Of a DNA stretch of 64,000 bases, positions 54,412-64,000 are shown piece after piece. The position numbers and the translations under genes were made by a program. Position 1 is the stretch's first letter; every line of letters begins with the position of its first letter. The stretch spans positions 930,001 through 994,000 of the forward strand of contig NW_020825345.1 in NCBI RefSeq assembly GCF_003286085.1, read 5' to 3'. The notes under the pieces are model-generated. The model was given only the letters and a program-made list of their open reading frames with translations, ran no database searches and had not been told where the DNA came from. The stretch is from Drosophila persimilis (lineage: Eukaryota; Arthropoda; Insecta; Diptera; Drosophilidae).

Positions 54412-57328
54412 TGCGATTGTTGCAGGTTGCTTTCTCGCCGCTGCCGCTGCCGATGCTGACGCGGACGCTGCTGTCGCAGTCGCTGTCATTGTGCCGCTTC
54501 TTGAAGCTCCCAGAGAAGCGCTGCTGCCTCGGGGATCTGTTGCAGTTGCAGGCCAAAGAAGACTCTCTTTTTGTTTCTGTGTGTGGCTTTCCGTTGAGAT
54601 CTGTTGAGGTTTTTACTGGTACTCCTCGTTGCAGTCGTTAATATATGGTTTTCCTTTTTTCTCTTTATTTTTTTTATTTTTTTTTTTGCTGTGGAAAGGA
54701 GTCGGGGATTTGGTTTTGGGAAAACTTGACTTAAACTTTTGAACTTTTAGGGTCAGAAACGGAACGAAAAACGTTGGGGTTTTTCTGCCGTGTGTCTTTT
54801 TCGAGGGGGCAGTAAAGGAAATGCGCCCCACAAAAAAGCCAAACAGACGAAAAAACAAAAAGAACGAAATAATAATAATAATAATAATAATTTCTGTTTT
54901 TATTTTATTTTTTTTTTTTTTGCAGTGGGATGCAGAGGGAACAGATGTGAAAGAGGGAACAGAGGGGACAGAGATGGGAATAGTGGAAAGGGGGAACCGG
55001 GACCGGCCGGCTAGTGGCTCATACGCCCCTCATTCGCATTCAGTTGGGGGCATTCGAGCGGTGCGCGCTCCACTTTAAAGCGAAAGACGGCAGACGAAAA
55101 ACGAAAAACGAAAGACTTAGGCAACGAACTCGCCTCAAAACGGAGTGGGGAGGGAAATGCGGAAACCCCGAAAATGGGAAATTAACACCTGAACGAACTC
55201 AAAGCGTATTCCGTTTTCGGGTTTCCACCTCTCCCTCGCCCTCGCCCTCTCCCTCTCTCTCTCTCTCTGTCTCTCTTTTGCTATTTTCACTTGCTGTGAC
55301 GACCTTTGTCTGCCTCTCCCTCCCTCTCTGCCATTCTTTCGCCGTCTTGGTTTTTCTTGTATTCTTTTTTTTTCGAATTTGGGCAACGTTTTTGTTGTCG
55401 CTCGCTGCTGCTGTTATAAAATTTCATTTTATTGCAATGCATGAGTCTGGGGTCCCGTCCCTGGTGTACCGCTCGGATCGCTGTCGGCTGGGTCTTTCTC
55501 TTGGGTCTGTCGTTGGGTCTGTCTCTGTGTCTGTCTCCGTCTCTGGGTCTGGGTCTGAGGTCTGAGAATGTGGCGCTCTCGGGGGCATTACCGTTATGCG
55601 GTGCTGAGAAAAAGGTCTATAAAACATCCATCTCCCATCTCCCGCTTTTTTATAACTTAATAAAAAAGACATAGAAGGCCGGAGAGCAGAAGAGCAGAAA
55701 CGTTGCTGAAGCTGAGGAAAGGGCCTCCAGAGTTCAATTTAAATTGGACCAAGGGGTGCACAGTGGGGTGGGCCTAAGAATTAGTAGATCTCCCGTTTTA
55801 GTGCTCCAACCATCTCTCATGCTAATTCCGCCTCTGGCCTTTGGTCACGTTACAGCCGTGGCGAATGGGTGGGTTGGTTCGTCTGGGAAGAAGATTACGA
55901 CTATTTGCATTTGGTCAGCAAAAAGGGTAAGCCCCCAAAAGGCGGAAGTTCATGTGGGGCCAGAAGGTGATGTGCGTGGGCGTTACTTGTGGATTGGAGC
56001 CTTAAGACTGCAGCCTCTAGCCTGGGGCAGGGCAAACGGTTCAATTGCTGACCCACTCAGCAGGCGAGGAGGCAGGTCTGAGGGGAGATGGGAATGGAAA
56101 TGGAGATGGAGATGAAGATGATCTCCCCACAATCGATCAGCATGTGCAAAGTGTTGCGATGGCTAACCGCAAAAACTGAAAGGAGGCGGAGAAGCAGATG
56201 GGAGCCCCGCTCTGGCAACATTTTTTGTTCGCTGCTGTCGTAGCCGTCGCCGTCGCCGTCGTCGTCTCGGTCGGTCTATCGGTCGCTGGGTCGTCATCAA
56301 TGCCAATGCACACAGAGAGCCCGGGATGGGGATTGGGGATGGAGTCGGGACCGTGTGGCAGTGGCCGTGGCAAGAACGCCAAAGAGAACAGAACCATCTT
56401 AGACACAAGGTAAAAAAAAGCAGCGCGATTTTTGCACCGTTATGCACCCAATATGGCGGCAGCACCACAAGTGAGACAGATAGCAGGGGGAAGAGAGACA
56501 GCGCGCGAGAAGAAGAGGGAGACACACATGTGGCTGGAGTTTAGCTGTAGCTGTGGCTGTGGCTGTGGCGGTGGCATGGACCAGGCCTGGGCCTCACTGT
56601 GCATCTGCATCTCCATCTCCAAACTGGCCAGAAGACTGGGGACAGGAGTGCGCTGCACTGTCTTCACTTGACTGCCTCTCCTGCAACTGCCATTGCCACT
56701 GCCACTGCCACTGCCACTGCGGCTGCCAAAGCCCCACCAACTCCTCCTCCTCTTCCTGGTAGTGTGTTTGTCTATCTGGTTGTTTGCTGTTTGTTTTCCT
56801 TACGTTTTACGCTTTTCGTAAAAAAAAAACTTCGAGTGTGTGTGCATTGAATGCGCAAGAAAACAGAAATTACACAGTCGCCCAATGGCCGCGCCTTAGT
56901 CCAATTCCCGATGCCCGATTCCCCATTGCTCCTTCCAGGTGCCATTCTGGCCAAAAAAAAAGAAAATAAAAAACAAAAACTAGAAGCCTGGACATTCCAC
57001 AGCCAAGTGTTAAGCAGGACCAATGACTGTTCTACACTCAATAAAAATTACTAATCATTTTTTTTGATTATTATTATTTCGTCTTGCTTTTTTTTATTTG
57101 AGTATTTTTTAGCTACCGTTTTGATTTGCACTCGCGCCGCGTAACTTGATCTTTTTTTCAGATTTTCATTGAAAATTTCAAAATGTTTTGCTTGGCTTTT
57201 GCTGTTTTGGGGTGTTTTTGGTAGAGCCAAATAGTGCAAAGTGCAGCCACACTACACGAGAAACGTCTGGATCGGATCGGGTCTCTGAGCTTGGAACGTC
57301 CGCACGGGTACGATGGTCAGCACGAACT
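54412..57328 (-). other. Upstream leader / intron region of the EB/LDLa gene
   Basis: This interval lies between the first coding exon and the Inr/DPE promoter. An acceptor-like CTGCAACTGCAACAG on the minus strand (ending at 54537) could start the first coding exon. The rest is low complexity: T-rich and AAT runs near 54865-54920, CT-rich tracts at 55230-55330, TCTGGGTCTG runs near 55500-55560, GAGATG runs near 56090-56120. No coding sequence is supported. Confidence 0.4.
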
Positions 57329-57333
57329 GAAGA
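57296..57333 (-). promoter_or_regulatory. TATA-less Inr + DPE core promoter
   Basis: On the minus strand TCAGTT fits the fly initiator with A+1 at 57328. Exactly 28-33 bases downstream, at 57301..57296, is GGACGT, a full match to the DPE consensus RGWYVT, and the base at +24 is G, as is favoured. No TATA box precedes it. It points toward the EB/LDLa gene, whose first coding exon is 2.9 kb away with no other minus-strand gene between, so I assign it there by position. Confidence 0.5.
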
Positions 57334-60300
57334 GGAGCCCGGCCAACGACGGACTTAAAGAACTAAGACAAGCAGCAGCCAAACCGCAGTCGCCACCAGC
57401 AGCGCGCCGACGTCGGTGGCTTAAAAGCTCTCTTTTGCTTAGACTAAAGTCAAAGTCAAGGCAATGGGAAGCCAGGCGGCTCGCGCTCAGCTTAAAACGA
57501 AGCTTTGCCAGACACGACAAGTGCCGACGATGACTTGGCTTCGTCGCAGAGCGTGTGGTTGTTGTTGCTGCAGCGTCTGCTGCTGCTGCTTTTACCCAAG
57601 ATGTTTGTATTCGAGGTATGGCACATTCCCGATCTTCGAGATAACTTATTGTAGATTTGTCAGACTATGGCATAATTATTTTCGGTATTATGATATTCAT
57701 TTTTAATTATTTTTGGTAATTAAGTACAAATACGATGAGAGCACTTTCCTCGAATACCTCACCTTGTATGAATACACCTTGCGCTTACTGTTGCTGTTGT
57801 TGTTTCTGCTGCTCTCCCTCTGGCCGCTGTTGCTATGGTGGTGGCCTTTGTCGCTTCTTTTACTTCTTCTTTGCTTACTTCCTCTTCGTCTTCTGCTGCT
57901 TACACTATGTAAATGTGACCGCTGCGACGCGTCGCCTCGGCTGCTGCGTCGTGGTCATGGCATCCAGATCTCTGCCTCTGCCTCTGCCTCCGCCCCCACC
58001 TCCGCCCCCGCCCCAGCCTCTGCCGACGACTGTGCTTTATTTGTTTCTTTAATTATGAGTGTCAGGTCCGAAGGGGTGTGGGAGGTGAGAGTGCGAACGC
58101 ATAGATTAAGAGAGATAAAGAGCAAAACGTTTATACACCTACACACTCGAAAATCAGTTCCCACCAAATGCATTCGGGTTCGAAATTAACCGTTTTACTC
58201 GTGTAACGGACAGGAACTCGTGTTGCAATCCCCATGAGGCAACGCTTTGTGGAATCCAAAGAGATCATCCGATTCTGTGGGGAGGCAGAGGCAGGGGCAG
58301 GGGATCCAACGCACTCCATTTGGCAGAGCCGAAAAAAACTATACAAATGCGTCTTCCCTAATTGAATAATGCCCATCGACTGGGGCCCGACCTGCCTCCA
58401 TTTCCTTGAGCGGTGCCTGTGCCTGCCTGCCCCTTAAGTCGTTGAAGCTCTTTAAAGTTTAAAATTATAATTTAATGGTTTTAAATTGGTCGCTTGGGGT
58501 GTAATTTTCGCATTTGAGTTCATTTTGTACAAACAGTTTGGTTGCTGTCAGATTTTGTCAGACTCCCCGACAGGCGGGTGACTCTTAAAGTTATGGATTC
58601 TATGAAAAGATATGGATTCCAAAGGTGTTCCATCTAACAAGTACTTCAAATACGTCTAGAACCAACCCTGGGGAAAAAGAGAGAAAGGAAGAAACGCTCC
58701 TTGACCCTGTTCATAGGATATTCTTTAAGTTCTATAGTCCTTTAGAGCGAGCTCCATCGGATGCTGGAAATTTGATCCCATACTCAACTGATTCCAGTTT
58801 CAGATAAGCTTCGCCTTCAAAAAACTCTTTGAAAAACCCTCGCACACACTTCTGGAAAGAGACAAAGCCATATAACCCCATCTATCGGGGTGTAGACCTC
58901 GCAGATTGTGCCAAGTGGTCATTCAAAAGCCTCATTTTGATCGTTTTTGATTTCGCATTCAATTTTTTGTTGTGTATCTCTTCCCCTTTCTGTTTCTCTC
59001 GTTCTTAATTCGAGCAGAAGGAAAGCAAAATAAACAACATAATACAAAATTGCTTCGATTTTGGAGAATTTTCTGGAAGACAAAAACTTAATTTGAAGAT
59101 TTATTTCAAGCACCGGAAGGAGCTCGGCTCTCCACCCAAAAAGAGTTGATTGTCCCGAATCGAAATTGTATATATGTACATAAATCTATATAGAACGATG
59201 GATGTATGGGAACATGGTCATAATTGACGCTGATTGTTGACGGTTGCTTCATTCGATTTATTCGCGTCTTCTGGGGAGGGGGCAATGGCACCCCAAACCA
59301 TAAGAGGAATCAATCAAGAACAAGGAAGTCGTTGAGGGTGGGAACTCTTCAAGTGTGCTCTAATGACTGTGTGCTCTCTAAGGTGTGCTAGAAACCGTAC
59401 TTGAGACCAAATAGTATTGGAGATAAGTATAGCATCCTTGTGGAAACCATAATAAGTTGAGACGAGGGGAGTATCCAGACATTTTCGCACCTCAAGAAGG
59501 TAGAGGGCACAGTTGTTGGTAAAAAAGGGAAAGCATCAAACGGAGCTGGTACATACAAACAAAAGGATTATATATCTTGAGAGTGGCCTTTCGTTTCTAT
59601 AACTTTTAGCATCATGCATGCCATATTCCAATGGAAACTTTTTCTGTTAAAAACCATGAAATTGTTGTTAATGCTGCAACAAATGGCAGCAGCAACAGCA
59701 GCAGCATCAGCAGCAATCGCATCCACAGACCATCATCGCATTAGGAACAATGAAAAGCAAAAGTAAATCGAAATCATAGCCAAGTCGAAGCCAGTGCAGT
59801 GGAGAAATGTTCCTCATCATCATCTACTATGTATGTAGAGCCCCCCATCATTATCGTAGCGATCATGATCATCGCTGAGTGTTGAACAATTGAAAAAATG
59901 CTTTTGCTTTGCTCCCGGGGCAACACGTGCCGGGTCTTTCTCTCTCTCTCTCTGCCATCGATCTGCGGCAACAATCTCGAATCTCGAGTGCGCCGGTGTA
60001 CCTGTCGCTACTGGCTGCCCCTGCCGCAGCCACAGTCGCAGCCACAGCGGCCTGAGCCTCAGCTGTAGCTCTTGCCGTTAGCTCATATCATCATCGGGGG
60101 CCGCATACGGTCTGCCCTGCCCTACAAACACATATGCAGGTCCCCAAAACAGTTGCCCGTTTCGAGCTGGAGATCTTAAACTTTCATTTATACAATTGTC
60201 TTCAAACTGTGCAGCGCTTGCCGCTTGCCTCCAACCCACTCTTTGTTGCCGCTGCCGATGCCGCTGCTGCTCCGAAATGAAAGTCGGAACAAAATGGATT

Positions 60301-63063
60301 TGCTTTTGGAATTTCTGTTCAAAATACAACAACCACAACAAAAATACCCAAAAAAAAAATAAGCATTTTGTGTTGTTGCTGCTGCTGCTGTTTGTTCATT
60401 TTGGGCCACTGGCGGCGGCATTTGGTTTATTGCAGTTTTCATATGCTCTGCTGCTGGCTGCCACAGTTTCGCGGCCATGTGCCAAAGGAAAGGCCACGCC
60501 ACGCCACTTAGCCACTTTACCACTTGGCCAGAAGAGCCTTACCTTTGCCAACTTTTGTCCAATATCTCGTTAAATCTAAATGAAGTTTTTTCTCTTTTTT
60601 TTTTCTTCGTTTTTTGGTTTTTTTTTTTTGGGGATCTCTGATCAACTTTCGCCGCAGAATTTTTGCGGAGCCCACAGAGACGATCGTTCTCTGCCCATCT
60701 TCAGCACACAGTCCCCATCCCCATCCCCATCCCAATCTCAATCCCAATCCCTATTCCTGCTGGGTCATTGAACGAAGGTTTTTTGGGCTGCAGAAAAAAA
60801 AGCACGAAAAAAGCGAAAAACCCGAAACTGGTTATTATAATTTTTTTTCGGTTTTCGCAGAATCGCACGCAGCTGCCCAGGCCCCCATTAGGTTGGCCCC
60901 ATTCTCTGGGCCAGGAACTGGGCTTGGCCTGGTCCACCACCAGCCCCCCGACTAGGCTCTGCACTGAGAGAAATCTACCAGAAGATGCCCCCATATGCCA
61001 CTGGCAATGTATTGTGTGCTGGGTTTTCTTCGGGTGTAACATGTTTGGGTATTTGGCTTCGTGACAAATATGAATATTTTTAGAGTACAGAGCTAGCTAG
61101 AGGGAGGGGCGCTGCTCAGTCCAGTCACGGGCTGAAGCCCCATCCGCATCCCCAACTCCATCTCCATCCGCAATACCCATCCCCATCCCCATCCCCACAT
61201 CCACATCCACATCAGAGAACCGCGAACGCGGAAGTATTTAACGTGTTTGTTTGTCCATGCCAATTCCAAGCCTCGACTCTAGCTTCAGCATCAGCTTCAG
61301 CTCTGGATTGTGGTCTGGTCGGAGTCTTTGGCCAGCTTTAGCTTTTCTTTCGTTCTTTCATTTGGGTCTCGAGTTTGGGTTTGGTGAAAAGTGTTTTGTA
61401 TGCAAATCATTGAAATTACATATTATGGCCAGTCGTCGTCGTCGTCGTCGTCGTCTTCCACTCGTAAGTAGCAGTTGGCCTCAAACCAATCCATAGACAT
61501 GCACCATGCACCATGCACCATGCACCATCCAACAATGTTGCTGCAGCAGCAGCAGCAGCAGCATCAGTAGAAGCTGCAGTCGAGCAGAAGCTGTTCCACA
61601 GCCACAAAAGGTGCATTGAAAGGTTGGTAGAACTGTGAAGACTTCGTATGGCCAGTGGCCCAAATGGCGAGCGGTCAGGCTCAAAAGCAATTGGTTGTGT
61701 AATGGCCAAGACAGATCATAAATTCATTAGGACAACATTTGGGCTGAGTGGGTGCGGAGGGGAGGGGAGGTGGTGAAAGGACCAAGAAATGCGTGTGTTC
61801 AAAAAAACCAATAGAAGGAAAGGTATTTTTTGTTCTTAGAACGTTTATTCTAGACCCTGGATCAGGAGCTCAGAGTCAAATGGGGACTCCAGAGTACGAG
61901 TATAGCATCTTTTTGGGAGCTTTTAGGGGTTCCGAAACAAACCGTTTCCAGGTTTCCCTCTTATGCTCTCCAAAAGAACCAATTCTTCTGAAATGATTCC
62001 ATTCGGTTTGGGCCACAAGAAAACTGAAGTCTCTCCGACTATAAGCCACCCAAAACTCGTATCATTTGGGACCATGAAATCCATGGGTATCCTTAGAAAG
62101 TGCCCACCACATGGCCATTAGGAAATGCCAATCAACTGGAACGGCATTCCTCCTCACTCGCATGCACGCACACAAGCCCACGGGGCGTATGGGCAATTTT
62201 CCAGAAAATAGGCGGAAAAAGTGGACGCTGGAGGCAGCGGCCGCAAGGGGGAGTGTCTGGTAAGTTGACTTTAATTAAAATGACAGACCATTAGAAAACT
62301 CTTTTGCCCAGATGAACATTTTTATGACTTGATTTGGAGCAATTGGAAATTGGAAATTGCAATTGGGCAAACGTGCGGTTAGCATGGGGTTGTGTGGTGG
62401 GGGGGGGGCAGTGGCAGCAGCAGCAGCAGCAGTTGCATTTCCATTTCCTTTCTTGAAAACTGATCATTAAAAATGCACAAAGCAAGAAAAGTCAGTGAAA
62501 TCTTTTCCCACTGCTGCTGCTGCTGCTGTTGCCGCTGCTGGTGCTGGTGCTGCAGTCTTGCGGTTTCTGTGGTGCTGCTGCTCAGAATTGTTCCACCTGA
62601 CGCTTTCTACGATAGATTGAATAATGCCACAGATTCATTAGGGCCTTGCCGCCCATTCCTGATCTATGGGTACCCCTCTCTGGGGTCATGCATTAATTGA
62701 TTTGTTTCGTAACCGAAATTAGGTAATGCCAGCCCAAAGAAGAAGAGAAGAAAACATTTAAACGCTTAAATCTTCTTCGACTGCTGGACTTCCGACAGGT
62801 GGCGACTGTGGCTGGTGCAGGGGGCAGGGACAGGGGCATGGGGCATACGTGAAAGTTCATAAACGAAAGCAAAACGTAAACTAAACATTTGGTTCGTATC
62901 GCTCATTGTCATTAAACAAAATGAAGCAGAACCGCGTCCGAGCCATGAAAGGCTTTGAACGCGTCCAAAAAGGGTGGAGAAAAGCGAGGAGAAGCCGCAA
63001 CAGCAACAGCAACAACAGCAGCAGCAGCAGCAGGAGGGGGTGCCACACGCACAGACCGCGTGA

Positions 63064-63100
<37 letters not shown>

Positions 63101-64000
63101 CACTAGCACAATGATCATTAAATGCCAAAAAATAGAAAATCACCAAGAAGGAAAAGCTAGTTCTTTCCAGGCGACTATAATGATACTCTCGCAAGCCAAT
63201 CGTTGATATTGATAGATGATAGATATTGTAGATTGTATGTAGTAAAAATTCGTTTTCTCGAAGTCATTGTGATCCAATCCAGGCTACTTCTTCTTGTCCT
63301 TCACCTACAGCCAAAACAAAGAACTGTGCAAGGGTGAAGCTGGATACATAAGATCAGTAATATAAGGTCGATAGTGCTTCTTTTATTCATTGCCAACAGC
63401 ATCTTCAAGTACTAATACCCTAATACCCTATGTACGAAGGGCATCGGAAACACACTCACTCACATGATGCGAGTAAATGAATGAGTGAGTGAGTGAATGA
63501 ATGAATGAATGAATACCAGGTCTAGAGTCAAATTATAGCAAAAGCAAAACTAAAACTTTAATGTTTCGAATGCTACGTTTCATTTCGTTTCGTTTCTCGT
63601 TTCTCATTTCTCCCCATGGATATATACTGCGTGCGTGTGTGTCTGTGTGTGCCTGTGTGCGTGTGTATCTATGGGTCTGTGTATATTAAAAGTGAAAACA
63701 TGTAAAGAGTCATTCATTGGCAGCAGCAGCAAAAACCCTTTAAAGCCAAATTGGCATACAAATTGCGTATACGTAATTTTAATTGATCATTTAAGCGATT
63801 CAGTTTCTTGATGCCGGCTTTATGTAAGCATTTCTTTTTTTTTTTTTTGTCTACAATCTCACGATATTGGCATTATGTTAATTTTAGAAGGATTAATGAA
63901 GCCCTTGCCAGACGATGGATGCTGGGGTAAAAGTTTGGCAGTCATCACTCATCATCCACCACGCATCTTTCACATGGGAGATGGCCAGAGTCAATCCGAG
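57334..64000. other. Upstream noncoding region, no gene confirmed
   Basis: Several scans on both strands gave no supportable coding sequence. It is rich in CAG/CTG, CATC, GA and GT microsatellites, as in regulatory DNA next to a developmentally regulated fly gene. Notable: ATGCACC heptamer repeats 61499-61528, CAG repeats 61546-61565, 62505-62530 and 63065-63100, GAGT/GAAT repeats 63478-63512, T run 63836-63849, octamer 61895-61902. A possible tiny terminal exon is at 63284-63304 (see findings). Confidence 0.5.
63065..63100. repeat. CAG trinucleotide microsatellite
   Basis: About twelve uninterrupted GCA/CAG units. No coding frame around it is convincing. Confidence 0.9.

Noticed and set aside
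55014-55565. 183-codon plus-strand ORF
   Set aside because: Ser/Pro/Val runs from CT-rich simple repeats; no domain and no splice context.
62766-63194. 142-codon minus-strand ORF with Leu and Cys runs
   Set aside because: Made of CAG/CTG microsatellites read in one frame.

Overview
The window is nuclear DNA of a fruit fly (Drosophila). Every recognisable gene is a fly gene with short GT-AG introns, and the order Cbl, nine-Kazal protein, Exo70 with nested matrimony, IFT122/Oseg1, NADPH diflavin reductase, monkey-king-type nucleotidyltransferase, DUF229 protein, Jonah 66C protease is what I would expect around cytological region 66C of D. melanogaster (Muller element D). Proteins are close to but not identical with the D. 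melanogaster ones as I remember them, and the octamer TACGAGTA is dispersed across noncoding DNA, so I infer another species, possibly of the obscura group; no alignment was run.

Layout. 1-6.7 kb: Cbl on the minus strand, with a long form (UBA tail) and a short form made by reading through a splice donor. 6.7-10.4 kb: intergenic DNA with M1/M6-type promoter motifs, a diverged tandem repeat of about 590 bp period, a CTCF-like site and a transposon-like relic. 10.4-16.3 kb: a secreted nine-Kazal-domain protein (plus). 16.3-19.8 kb: Exo70 (minus), convergent with the Kazal gene, with mtrm in one intron. 20.0-24.2 kb: IFT122 (plus), sharing a 239-bp divergent promoter with Exo70 that carries a DRE and an RFX X-box. 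24.2-28.6 kb: the diflavin reductase (minus) and the nucleotidyltransferase (plus), again divergent. 28.9-31.2 kb: a DUF229 membrane protein (minus). 31.2-35.7 kb: gene-poor DNA. 35.7-37.5 kb: a broken Jonah protease copy (plus) and an intact one (minus).

38.0-57.3 kb on the minus strand is a single large gene that I rebuilt from six coding exons: signal peptide, three N-terminal EB-like cysteine modules, a mucin-like Thr run, about 1,200 residues of Glu/Gln-rich acidic sequence, a fourth cysteine module and four LDL-receptor class A repeats (1,669 aa). Its signal peptide is split by a 4.1-kb intron, and a TATA-less Inr+DPE promoter with exact spacing lies 2.9 kb further upstream. I do not recognise this gene by name; it is the most novel-looking locus here. 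57.3-64 kb is noncoding and rich in simple repeats.

The genes do not form one pathway. They sample receptor down-regulation (Cbl), exocytosis (Exo70), oocyte Polo control (mtrm), cilia (IFT122), cytosolic Fe-S assembly (diflavin reductase), RNA tailing, and gut digestion (Jonah). The visible promoters fall into different fly core-promoter classes that match those roles: M1/M6 and DRE for general genes, X-box for the ciliary gene, TATA for the protease, Inr/DPE for the secreted EB/LDLa gene. All splice junctions were read by eye and joined in frame; none has transcript support here.
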